Source: PFJX01 sp964542455
GTDB lineage: Bacteria; Pseudomonadota; Gammaproteobacteria; Burkholderiales; Thiobacillaceae
DNA length: 64,000 nt
Direction of reading: 5' to 3'
Assembly: GCA_964542455.1 (NCBI GenBank)
Contig: CAZIUC010000020.1
Span: forward strand, 1 to 64,000
Below are positions 15,540 through 25,400 of this stretch, in pieces. Numbering within the stretch: position 1 is the stretch's first letter; each line of letters starts with the position of its first letter. The notes under the pieces were generated by a model that was not told the DNA's origin, ran no database searches, and saw only the letters and a program-made list of their open reading frames with translations. A program made the translations under genes and the position numbers.

Positions 15540-18212
15540 ATGAAACGTATGTTGTTCAACGCGACGCAAGCGGAGGAACTCCGCGTCGCCATTGTCGAGG
15601 GCCAGAAACTGGTCGATCTCGACATTGAGTCCGCCAACAAGGAACAGCGCAAAAGCAATATCTACAAGGCCATCGTCACTCGTGTCGAGCCTTCCCTGGA
15701 AGCCTGTTTCGTCAATTATGGCGCCGAACGCCACGGCTTCCTGCCATTCAAGGAAATCGCCCGTACCGCCCTGCGTGGCGCCGAAGGCGGTGATTTCAGT
15801 CGCGGCAAGATCCAGGACTACCTCAAGGAAGGCATGGAACTGGTCGTCCAGGTGGAAAAGGACGAACGCGGCAATAAAGGCGCCGCGCTGACCAACTTCA
15901 TCAGTCTGGCCGGCCGTTACCTGGTGCTGATGCCCAACAACCCGCGCGGCGGCGGAGTTTCCCGCCGCATCGAGGGCGAGGAGCGCAACGAACTTCGTGA
16001 CGCCCTGGCGCAACTGGACGTGCCTCCCGGCATGAGCCTGATCGGCCGCACCGCCGGCATCGGCCGCAATGTCGAAGAATTGCAGTGGGACCTGAACTAC
16101 CTGCTGCAACTATGGAACGCCATCGACGGCGCCGCCCAGGGCCAGTCAGGCGCCTTCCTGATTTATGCCGAATCCAGCCTGGTCATCCGTGCCATCCGTG
16201 ACTATTTCACCGCTGACATCGGTGAACTCCTGATCGACGAACCCGCCATCTACGAGCAGGCCAGGCAGTTCATGGCCCACGTCATGCCGGGCAACGTCAG
16301 CAAGGTGAAGCTTTACAGCGACCCGGTGCCGCTGTTCTCACGCTTCCAGATCGAACACCAGATCGAAACCGCCTACTCGCGCATGGTGCCGCTGCCCTCC
16401 GGCGGCTCCATCGTGATCGACCACACCGAGGCACTGGTCGCCATCGACGTCAACTCGGCGCAAGCCACCAAGGGCGCCGACATCGAACAGACCGCCTTCA
16501 ACACCAATCTGGAAGCGGCCGACGAAGCCGCGCGCCAGTTGCGTCTGCGCGACCTGGGCGGTTTGATCGTGATCGACTTCATCGACATGGAAAACCAGAA
16601 GAACCAGCGCGAAGTCGAGGACCGTATACGCGACGCTCTGCATTACGACCGTGCCCGCATCCAGACCGGCAAGATTTCCCGCTTCGGCCTGCTCGAACTG
16701 TCGCGCCAGCGCCTGCAACCCAGCCTGGGCGAGACCAGCTACATCACCTGCCCGCGCTGCTCCGGCACCGGCCATGTGCGCAGCACCGAGTCCTTCGCTC
16801 TGCATCTGTTGCGAATGCTTCAGGAAGAATCGATGAAGGAGAACACCGGCGCCGTGCATGTTCAGGTCCCGGTCGATGTCGCCACCTTCCTGCTCAACGA
16901 GAAACGCCACGACATCCTCGCCATCGAAGCGCGGCATCGCGTGGAAGTGGTGCTGATCCCGAATCTGCACTTTGAAGTCCCGCGCTACACCCTGACGCGC
17001 CTGCGCCACGACCAGCTCAACCTGTCGGAAACCATGGCGCCCAGCTACCGCATGGTGGAAAAACCGGCCGAGGAAGACGAAGCGGCCAAGAACGGCAATG
17101 CCGCCAAGCCCGAGCGCGCACAACCGGTGGTGCAGGGCATCACCCCGTCGCAGCCGGCGCCGATTCGCGCGGTTGCCGAAGCCGCGCCGGCTACCGCCCA
17201 GCCGGGTTTGTTCGGCCGCATTTTTTCTTGGTTGCGTGGCCTCAACGAGCCTGCCGAAGAAGTCAAACCGGCCGTGGTGGTCAAGAAGACTGAAGTTCGC
17301 CGTGGCGAGCGGGAGCCGCGTCGTGGCCGTGGCGGAGAGCCACGTGAAGCCCGTGGCGAGCGCCCTGATCGCAACGAACGTGGTGGCGAACGTCGCCCGC
17401 GTGGCGAGCGTCCCGAATCGGGCGAGCAGCGTCCGCCGCGCGGCGAGCGTCCGGACAAACGAGAGGGACGTGAAACCCGTGAACCGCGTGAGCCCCGCGA
17501 AAATCGGGAACCGCGTGGCGAGCGCCCGGAACGCCCGCGCCGCGAACGCGCGCCGGCCCAGGAAGAGGTGCGCGTGCCAGTTCAGGCAGCCGCTCCGGTC
17601 GAAAGCGAGGCGACAAACGAAGCCGCGGGCGCTGAAGAACGCGAGAGCCGCCGCCGTGGTCGTCGCGGTGGCCGTGGCCGCCGAGGCGAAACGGCTGCCG
17701 CGACCGATCAGACCGTGCAGGAACTGGTCGCGGAGTCTGGCGATCAGCCGGCCGTAGTTTCCTCACCAGCCGCCACGCCGGCTCCGGAAGTCAATATGGA
17801 ACCGGTCGTGGTCAGGCTGGAAGCCGAGCCGGCAACCCAGGCAGAGCGGGCCATCAAGCCCGAACCCGCGCCGGCCCCGGCGGCGGCACCCGTCGATCTG
17901 GGAAGCGCTGGCCTGGAATTGGTGGAAACACACAGCGCTCCCGCCATCGAAGCCACCGACGAAGGCGCCACCACCCCGGCGCGTCGTCGCCGCAACCGCA
18001 ACCGCGGTAGCGCCGCTCCGGTGGAAGCGATGGTGATGGTGGAAACCAGCGAAGCCGCCGCGCCGGAGCAGACCCAGTCGAATCCGGACACATGGGGTCC
18101 GCCCTCCAACCCGCGCCGTCGTGCCCGTCCGCAGCACGTGGAACAGGCTGCTGAAGCGCTGGTCATGGTGGAAACCCGTCCCGGTGACGAAGGCAACAAG
18201 ACAGCGCCCTGA
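15540..18212 (+). CDS. rne: Ribonuclease E
   Basis: The essential endoribonuclease for mRNA decay and rRNA/tRNA maturation, 890 aa. The catalytic half aligns almost residue-for-residue with E. coli numbering: S1 domain near residues 36-120, DNase I-like site with Asp303 (VAIDVNSAQ) and Asp346 (LIVIDFIDM), and the zinc-link cysteines Cys404 and Cys407 in ITCPRCSGTGH that tie dimers together. From about 510 onward the protein is disordered: Arg/Glu-rich blocks (RGERPE repeats) suited to RNA binding, then Ala/Pro/Glu-rich stretches, and a short motif near VMVETRP repeated at the C terminus. A degradosome scaffold role for this tail is inferred. Confidence 0.97.
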   Translation: MKRMLFNATQAEELRVAIVEGQKLVDLDIESANKEQRKSNIYKAIVTRVEPSLEACFVNYGAERHGFLPFKEIARTALRGAEGGDFSRGKIQDYLKEGMELVVQVEKDERGNKGAALTNFISLAGRYLVLMPNNPRGGGVSRRIEGEERNELRDALAQLDVPPGMSLIGRTAGIGRNVEELQWDLNYLLQLWNAIDGAAQGQSGAFLIYAESSLVIRAIRDYFTADIGELLIDEPAIYEQARQFMAHVMPGNVSKVKLYSDPVPLFSRFQIEHQIETAYSRMVPLPSGGSIVIDHTEALVAIDVNSAQATKGADIEQTAFNTNLEAADEAARQLRLRDLGGLIVIDFIDMENQKNQREVEDRIRDALHYDRARIQTGKISRFGLLELSRQRLQPSLGETSYITCPRCSGTGHVRSTESFALHLLRMLQEESMKENTGAVHVQVPVDVATFLLNEKRHDILAIEARHRVEVVLIPNLHFEVPRYTLTRLRHDQLNLSETMAPSYRMVEKPAEEDEAAKNGNAAKPERAQPVVQGITPSQPAPIRAVAEAAPATAQPGLFGRIFSWLRGLNEPAEEVKPAVVVKKTEVRRGEREPRRGRGGEPREARGERPDRNERGGERRPRGERPESGEQRPPRGERPDKREGRETREPREPRENREPRGERPERPRRERAPAQEEVRVPVQAAAPVESEATNEAAGAEERESRRRGRRGGRGRRGETAAATDQTVQELVAESGDQPAVVSSPAATPAPEVNMEPVVVRLEAEPATQAERAIKPEPAPAPAAAPVDLGSAGLELVETHSAPAIEATDEGATTPARRRRNRNRGSAAPVEAMVMVETSEAAAPEQTQSNPDTWGPPSNPRRRARPQHVEQAAEALVMVETRPGDEGNKTAP

Positions 18213-18232
18213 TCCTATAGACGCTTGTTACA

Positions 18233-18264
18233 ACGAAAAAGCCGGCGCAAGCCGGCTTTTTCGT
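18233..18264 (+). terminator. Rho-independent terminator of rne
   Basis: A perfect 14-bp inverted repeat, ACGAAAAAGCCGGC, loop GCAA, GCCGGCTTTTTCGT, ends in a T run. It lies 21 bp after the rne stop codon. Confidence 0.93.
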
Positions 18265-18357
18265 TTGCGCCGCCCTTTCCGCGCGGCAAGGACGCTGCGC
18301 GTGCCTGGCGCATGGCTGGGCTTACCCGCGTAATCAGGCTAATGGGACAATCCCCCC

Positions 18358-18858
18358 ATGAAAGTGATCGATCATGACAACTGGTTGCTGGCGGATGAGG
18401 GCAGCAAGAGTCAGGCCGCGGATGCCCGTGAATGGCGCAAAGCGTTTCTCTCGATACAACTCGACCCCGCCGTACAGCGGGAAGTCGCCCGCATGTTCGA
18501 GGCGGCACGCGGCGGCATGCTCTATGGCCATTTCTTCCAACCGCTGATGGCGATGGGGCTGGAGCAGTGCTACCGCGTGCTGGAGAGTGGCGCGCGAGCG
18601 CGTTGCGCGCAGGCGGGCTTGCCGGTGACCTGCGTCGACAGCCAGGGGAAACCGCATCCCCTCTCCTTCGGCCATAACCTGCGCGCCTTGGCCAAACAGG
18701 GCTTGATCTCGGATGCGGATCTGTTGCTCTGGCGGCAAGCACGCGAATTACGCGAATGGGTCGCGGCCCCTGAACACCAGGCCGCCCTCACCCTGGAGCA
18801 TGGCGTGACCGCGTTGTCGCGCGCGGCTGAATTGTTGGGGAGATTGTTCCGGGCTTAG
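18358..18858 (+). CDS. Unrecognised cytoplasmic protein (166 aa)
   Basis: Starts MKVIDHDNWLLADEGSKSQA. It is predicted soluble and mostly helical, with no signal peptide and no domain I recognise. Features include LYGHFFQPLMAMGLEQCYRV and a C-terminal helix EHGVTALSRAAELLGRLF. It is a single-gene unit between the rne terminator and a convergent signalling gene. Codon use matches the neighbours, supporting a real gene. Confidence 0.75.
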   Translation: MKVIDHDNWLLADEGSKSQAADAREWRKAFLSIQLDPAVQREVARMFEAARGGMLYGHFFQPLMAMGLEQCYRVLESGARARCAQAGLPVTCVDSQGKPHPLSFGHNLRALAKQGLISDADLLLWRQARELREWVAAPEHQAALTLEHGVTALSRAAELLGRLFRA

Positions 18859-18863
18859 CCCGG

Positions 18864-18942
18864 CCATCCTGGATAGCGCAGACTCTCCGGTCGGTCAGGT
18901 TGGCGCGCGGCGACTACCTGAGGATCATTCCATCCAGGATGG
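18864..18942. repeat. Nested inverted repeat (family S), copy 1
   Basis: The outer arms CCATCCTGGAT (18864-18874) and ATCCAGGATGG (18932-18942) enclose an inner palindrome, TCAGGT at 18895 and ACCTGA at 18916. The core CAGGTTGGCGC...GCGACTACCTG is shared with the element at 51653. It sits between two convergent genes and could also weakly terminate either. Confidence 0.7.
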
Positions 18943-19004
18943 AGGAGGCGAATGTTGCTGAAAACAGCCGGCTGACCGTAAAGGATACCGGCCAGATCCC
19001 TTGG

Positions 19005-22000
19005 CTATGCCTGTTGCGCCTTCCCGATCCGCATGCGCAGATTGAGGTCGTGCTTACGGAAGGCTTCCCTGACGTGGGTACGCAGTTGCTCGTCCGTCCA
19101 CGGCTTGAAAATGAATTTGTAAACCGCGCCCTCGTTGATGGCGGCGGCAATCACCTGCTGGTCGGCATGGGCGGTCAGCATGACACGCACCGTATCGGGG
19201 TGAAGCGTCCTGACCTTGCGTAGCAGTTCGATGCCATTCATTTCCGGCATGCGCTGATCTGAAATGATGACCCCAACGGGATGCGTTGCCAGCAGATCAA
19301 GCGCGACGCGGGGCCGATCGGTACGCAGGATTCGGTAACCGTCCGCATGCAACACACGGGTAATGGCGTTAAGTATGTTTTCCTCGTCGTCTACCAGCAG
19401 CAGCACCCGCTCCTCCTGAATGAACTGGTGCTTGCTTTCCAGCTTGACGCCCTCCTTCAGCAGCCTGCTGATTTCCTGTTCCGGCACGGGTCGACTGAAA
19501 TGAAACCCCTGTATCTCATCGCACTGGAGCGTGCGCAGAAACTCCTGCTGCTCGGCGGTTTCCACGCCTTCGGCCACGGTTTTCAGGTTCAGGCTGTGGG
19601 ACAGGGAAATGATGGCCCGTGATACGGCCGCGTCTTCGGCATTGCTGGTAATTTCTCGCACGAAGGACTGATCGATCTTGATGCGGTCGATCGGGAAGCG
19701 TTTGAGGTAGCTGAGCGAGGAATAGCCGGTACCGAAATCGTCAATGGAAAACTGCACGCCCAGCGCACGCAATTTATGCAGGATGGTGATGGTGCTCTCC
19801 GCGTCCTGCATGATCATGCGTTCCGTCAGTTCCAGTTCCAGGCAGTCCGGAGGCAGACCGGTGTCGCGCAGGACGGCGGCGACGACCTCATCCAGGTTGT
19901 TCTGGTTGAACTGGCGCGAGGACAGGTTCACGCCCACGCGGATTTTCGGCAAACCCTCGTCGATCCATGCCTTGAGTCGGGCACAGGCGGTGCGCAGTAC
20001 CCACTCGCCGATGGGGATGATGAGACCGGTTTCCTCCGCCAGAGGGATAAAGGCGTTGGGCGAAATCAGCCCGATTTCCGGATGCTGCCAGCGCAACAGC
20101 GCTTCCATGCCGATAATGCGGCCATTGTAGAGGTCGACCTGCGGCTGGTAATGCAGCACCAGTTCGTCGCGTTGCAGGGCGTGGCGCAGATCGTTTTCCA
20201 TCGCCAGGCGCTCCATGGCGCGGGTGGTGAGTTCCTCGGTGTAATACTGGTAGTTGTTGCGTCCCTGCTCCTTGGCGCGGTAAAGCGCGCTGTCCGCGTT
20301 CTTGAACAGGGAGGTGACATCCCCGCCATCGCCAGGAAAAATGCTGATGCCGACACTGCATGTAACGAACACCTCGTGCCCCTGCAGCATGAAGCTCTCG
20401 GCCAGCACGGCAATGATTTTCTGCGCAACGCTGCTGGCAAAACGTGAGTCTTCCAGTTCCTCCAGCAGGATGGTGAATTCATCCCCGCCCAGACGAGCAA
20501 CCGTGTCTTCCTCACGCACACATTGAATGAGCCGCTGCGCCACTTCCTGCAGCAACAGGTCGCCGATGGGGTGACCGAGTGTGTCGTTGATATTCTTGAA
20601 ATGATCCAGATCGAGGAACAGCACGGCCAGGAGGGTATTGCCGCGGTGGGCGCGCGCCAGCGCATGCTCCATGCGCGCGTTCAGCAGGAGGCGGTTGGGC
20701 AGACTGGTGAGGGGGTCGTGGTGGGCGAGGTGATCAAGCCTGGATTCCGACTCCTTCATGGCGCTGATATCGGAGAAGACACCGACATATTGGGTGATCT
20801 GCCCGCGCTCATCCTTGACCATGCTGATGTTGAGCCATTCCGGATAGATGTCGCCGTTCTTGCGCCGGTTCCAGAGTTCACCCTGCCAGTGGCCATTCTC
20901 GCGGATGGTGCTCCACATCGAGGCATAGAACTGTTCATCGTGCCGTCCCGATTTCAGGAAGGCGGGACTCCGCCCCACGACCTTGTCCTCGGCATAACCG
21001 GTGATTTCGCCAAATGCCCGGTTGACGGCGATGATGCGGCCATCGGCATCGGTGATCATCACGCCCTCGGTGGTGTTTTCAAATACCGCCGCCGCCTGGC
21101 GCAGCTTTTCCTCCACCGACTTGCGTTGCGTGATGTCCTGCAGCGTCCCGCTCAGATGAACCACCTTGCCACTGGTGTCTCGCATGGCCTCGGCATGGCC
21201 GTAAACCACGCGCCCCTGACCATTGGGCAACGGGATGCGAAAGTCGGCGGAAAATTCGCTGCCCCGATCAATGGCCAAAGCAAGAGCCCGCTCCACCTTG
21301 TCGCGATCGTCGGGATGAACCATGCCCAGTACGTCCTCGCGTCTCAGTTTGCCGGATTGGGGGGACGTTTCCAGGATGCGACAGGTTTCATCGGAAAGCA
21401 GGAAGGCATCGCTGGCGGTATCCCATGACCAACCACCGAGATGGGCGATGCGCTGCGTTTCCGCCAGGCGGATCTGATTCTCCATCAGTGCGTCGCGTGT
21501 GCGTCGGTGCTCGATCATGCCGGCTAGAGTATTGGCCACGCCTTCGAGAAATTCCACTTCCCGATCCTGCCGGGCATGTCCATGTTTCAGATACAGCACC
21601 ATGACCCCGAGCACGCCATTCCGGGAGAGGATGGGTACGTTGTAGTGTCCGTGCGGCTCCATACCGGGATAACCGATTTCGTGGCGCGGGTCGAGACAGG
21701 CGGCATATTCGATTTTCTGGCTGACGGCGGCGCGTCCGCACAGGCAATGGCCGAAGGGCACGCTCGCGCACAGGTTCAGCAGGGCCGGGTTGAGGCCGCG
21801 CTGGGCCTTGAGAGTCAGCACCTCCTCGCCACCTTCCACCTGAAAAATGCCGCCCTTGGGCTCGATCGGCAGCCAGGAAAGCGCCAGGATAATGTCCAGC
21901 ACATGCTCGAATTTCTGCGCTAGCGGAATGTCTTCCATGCTGACGCGCAAGATCGTGTTGAGGGCGGCCTGTTCCTCGCCTTCGAAGCGAAGCATTTCTT

Positions 22001-22388
22001 CGTTCCGCTGCTGCTCGGTGACGTCACTACCGACACAAAGCGCGCGGTTGATATTGCCGTCGCGATGACGCAGGAAAACAAGTTTCCAGGAAACCGCGCG
22101 CCGCGCCGCGGTCACGGTAACGATGGGATGTTCGAACAGGGGAATCAGGGCTTCCTCGCCAGCCATGACACGGTGGAAGGTTTGCGCGGCGGCTTCCCGC
22201 TTTCCCAGTGGAAGAAAGAGGTCGAACCAGTTCTTGCCACTCAGACCGCGGCGGGTGGCATTGACCAACGCGCAACAGGACTGGTTGATCAGAGCGATAT
22301 TGCCGGCCTGGTCCAGCATGGCCATGGCAATGTTCGATGCATCCAGATCCGCCAGAGTCCAGCCGGTTTTCCGGGTCATCGCGCGCAT
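19005..22388 (-). CDS. PAS-GAF-PAS-PAS-GGDEF-EAL protein with C-terminal receiver domain
   Basis: A ~1127-aa cytoplasmic c-di-GMP signalling protein. In order: PAS (about 10-130), GAF (about 150-295), PAS (about 305-425), PAS (about 430-550), GGDEF with intact ARLGGDEFTILL, EAL with EALLRWQHPE and DDFGTGYSSL, and a C-terminal REC (LLLVDDEENIL, VIISDQRMPEMNG, FIFKPW). Both diguanylate cyclase and phosphodiesterase signatures look intact. The REC at the end resembles the RpfG/HD-GYP receiver type and is an uncommon place. Start choice is uncertain: a GTG at 22424 and ATGs at 22388 and 22379 are all in frame, with no strong ribosome site. Confidence 0.92.
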   Translation of the reverse strand: MRAMTRKTGWTLADLDASNIAMAMLDQAGNIALINQSCCALVNATRRGLSGKNWFDLFLPLGKREAAAQTFHRVMAGEEALIPLFEHPIVTVTAARRAVSWKLVFLRHRDGNINRALCVGSDVTEQQRNEEMLRFEGEEQAALNTILRVSMEDIPLAQKFEHVLDIILALSWLPIEPKGGIFQVEGGEEVLTLKAQRGLNPALLNLCASVPFGHCLCGRAAVSQKIEYAACLDPRHEIGYPGMEPHGHYNVPILSRNGVLGVMVLYLKHGHARQDREVEFLEGVANTLAGMIEHRRTRDALMENQIRLAETQRIAHLGGWSWDTASDAFLLSDETCRILETSPQSGKLRREDVLGMVHPDDRDKVERALALAIDRGSEFSADFRIPLPNGQGRVVYGHAEAMRDTSGKVVHLSGTLQDITQRKSVEEKLRQAAAVFENTTEGVMITDADGRIIAVNRAFGEITGYAEDKVVGRSPAFLKSGRHDEQFYASMWSTIRENGHWQGELWNRRKNGDIYPEWLNISMVKDERGQITQYVGVFSDISAMKESESRLDHLAHHDPLTSLPNRLLLNARMEHALARAHRGNTLLAVLFLDLDHFKNINDTLGHPIGDLLLQEVAQRLIQCVREEDTVARLGGDEFTILLEELEDSRFASSVAQKIIAVLAESFMLQGHEVFVTCSVGISIFPGDGGDVTSLFKNADSALYRAKEQGRNNYQYYTEELTTRAMERLAMENDLRHALQRDELVLHYQPQVDLYNGRIIGMEALLRWQHPEIGLISPNAFIPLAEETGLIIPIGEWVLRTACARLKAWIDEGLPKIRVGVNLSSRQFNQNNLDEVVAAVLRDTGLPPDCLELELTERMIMQDAESTITILHKLRALGVQFSIDDFGTGYSSLSYLKRFPIDRIKIDQSFVREITSNAEDAAVSRAIISLSHSLNLKTVAEGVETAEQQEFLRTLQCDEIQGFHFSRPVPEQEISRLLKEGVKLESKHQFIQEERVLLLVDDEENILNAITRVLHADGYRILRTDRPRVALDLLATHPVGVIISDQRMPEMNGIELLRKVRTLHPDTVRVMLTAHADQQVIAAAINEGAVYKFIFKPWTDEQLRTHVREAFRKHDLNLRMRIGKAQQA

Positions 22389-22490
22389 CCGTTCATGAGT
22401 TGACGTTGGGCCATATAGTGCCACGAAATAAAGCGTGCAATTTCTTCCGCATCCCGCTCAACGGTGGGCATCCCGGGTGCCGCCGCCCTG

Positions 22491-25400
22491 TCACGCCGCG
22501 GCCCGCTCACGCTCCCGGCCGCCGCTTTTCAGCGTCACTGCGTATTTCACATCCACCGCCCCGAACGCTTCCAGCGCGCTGAACAGGTCGTTCGACAAGC
22601 GCAGGGTCCAGGCTGATCCCAGGGCGAGGTCGCAGGTCGCTTTGCTGTTGCTGTAACTCAGGGTCACCGGGCAGCCGACCTGCTTGCTTTCGCGGTACGA
22701 AGTGAGGAGATCGATCAAAGCGCGTGCCTCATTTACCAATTCGGCACCGGGTTTCAGCGTCAGCTTCAGGCCGGTGGCGTAGCGGGTACGGGCGGCGTCG
22801 AGGCTCATCAACTCGTCGGCGGTGACGCGCATGCCGCCGGAATACTGGTCATCGCTGGCCTTGCCGGTGACGACCAGAAGTTCGTCTTCCTTGATGAAAT
22901 TGCGGCTGGCTTCCCAGGTCTCGTTGAACACCGCCACCTCCACCTGCGCGGTCTTGTCGTCGAGGGTGACGAAGCACATCTTGCCGCGCCGGGTCATCTG
23001 GGTGCGCATGCTGGCGACGATGCCGGCCAGGAGTTGCTGGCCGGACTGCGGCTTGACCTCGCGCAGCGGGCGCGTCGCGATGCCTTTCAGCGAAGGGCCG
23101 TCGGCGTCGAAGGGGTGGCCGCTGATGTAGAAGCCGAGCGCGGTTTTTTCCAGCGCCAGGCGTTCCTTCAACGGCCATTCCGCCACCTCGACCAGCGGCG
23201 GCGGGGTCGCGGCGACCACGTCACCGAACAGGCTGTCCTGCGCCGCGTTGGCTTCCTGGTTTTCCGCCCATTCCAGGGCCAGGCCGACACTCATCAAGGC
23301 GGCGGCGCGGTTGGGATGCAGCGCGTCGAAGGCGCCGGCGCGCACCAGGGCCTCGATGGCGCGACGGTTGACGACGCGGCGGTCGACGCGGCGGCAGAAG
23401 TCGAACAGGCTGGTGAAGAGACCACCCGCTTCCCGCGCGGCGGTGATGTTGTCGATGGCGTTCTCGCCGGTGCCCTTGACCGCGCCGAGGCCGTAGCGGA
23501 TCGACTGGCGGTCCACCGGCACGAAACGGTAGGAAGACTGGTTCACGTCCGGCGGCAGAATGGTGAGTCGATTCTTCAACGCGTCGTCGTAAAAGATCTT
23601 CACCGTGTCGGTGTTGTCCAGGTCCGACGACAGCGAGGCGGCCATGAAGGCGGCGGCGTGGTGCGCCTTCAGCCAGGCGGTCTGGTAGGTGACCACCGCG
23701 TAGGCCGCCGTGTGCGACTTGTTGAAGCCGTATTCCGCGAACTTCTCCATCAGGTCGAACAGGCGCATCGCCAGGGCCGGGTCGTAGCCCTTCTTCGCCG
23801 CCCCCTCGCGCATGATCTCCCGATGTTTGGCCATCTCCTCGGCCTTCTTCTTGCCCATCGCCCGACGCAGCAGGTCCGCGCCGCCCAGGGTGTAGCCGCC
23901 GATGATCTGGGAAATCTGCATCACCTGTTCCTGGTAGACGATGACGCCGTAGGTCGGCTCCAGGCAGGCTTCCAGGTCCGGGTGGAAATAGTCGATTTTC
24001 TGCTTGCCCTTCTTGCGCAGGACGAAGTCATCCACCATGCCGGAGCCCAGCGGCCCCGGCCGGTATAGCGCCAGCACCGCGATGATGTCCTCGAAGCGGT
24101 CCGGCTCCAGCTTCACCAGCAGCTTCTTCATGCCGTCCGATTCCAACTGGAAGATCGCCGTGGTGTTGGCGCGTCTGAGGATGTCGTAGGCGGCCGGGTC
24201 GGTGAACGGCAGGGTTTCCAGGTTCACGTCCCAGGTGGGGTCGAGCCGCCGGATGTACTTCACCGCCAGGGCGATGATGGTCAGGTTGCGCAGGCCCAAG
24301 AAGTCGAACTTCACCAGGCCGACTTTCTCCACGTCGTCCTTGTCGAACTGCGACACCACCGATTCCGAGCCTTCCGCGTTGTACAGCGGGCAGAAGTCGG
24401 TGAGCTTGCCCGGCGCGATCAGCACACCGCCCGCGTGCATGCCGACGTTGCGGGTCAGGCCCTCCAGCTTCTGCGCCAGGATGAACAGCTCGCGCACGTC
24501 CTCCTCGTTGTCGTATTTCGCCTTCAGTTCCGGCACCTGCTCCAGCGCCTCGGCCAGGGTCACGTTCTTGCCCGGCGCCGAGGGAATCATCTTCGACAGC
24601 AGATCGCAGAAGTTGTACGACAGGTCGAGCACGCGGCCGACGTCGCGCACCACCGCGCGCGCCGCCATGGTGCCGAAGGTGACGATCTGCGATACCGCGT
24701 CGGCGCCGTATTTCTCGCGCACGTATTCGATCACCCGCCAGCGGTTGTCCTGGCAGAAGTCGATGTCGAAGTCGGGCATGGAGACCCGTTCCGGGTTGAG
24801 GAAACGCTCGAACAGCAGGGCGTAACGCAAGGGGTCGAGATCGGTGATGCCGATCGAGAACGCCACCAGCGAACCGGCGCCGGAGCCGCGCCCCGGCCCC
24901 ACCGGCACGCCGTTGGCTTTGCCCCAGTTGATGAAGTCCGCGACGATCAGGAAGTAGCCGGGAAAACCCATCTGGATGATGGTATCCAGCTCCAGTTCCA
25001 GGCGCGCCTGGTATTCCGGCATCCGCGCGGCGCGCTCGGTTTCGTCCGGAAACAGCACCGCCATGCGCGCATCCAAACCCTCCTGGGCGAACTGGCGCAG
25101 GTAGTCGTCGAGCGGCATGCCGCCCGGCGTGGGGAAGTCGGGCAGCTTGCTTTTGCCCAGTTCCAGGGTCAGGTTGCAACGCCGCGCGATTGCCACCGAG
25201 TTTTCCAGCGCCTCCGGCAGATCGGCGAACAGTTCCGCCATTTCGTCCTGGGTCTTGAAGTAATCGTCCTCGGTAAAGGTCTTGGGGCGGCGCTTGTCGC
25301 CCAGGGTGTAGCCCTCTGCGATGCACACCCGCGCCTCGTGCGCGGTGTAGTCGTCGCGACTGAGGAATTGCACCGGATGAGTCGCCACCACCGGCAAGCC

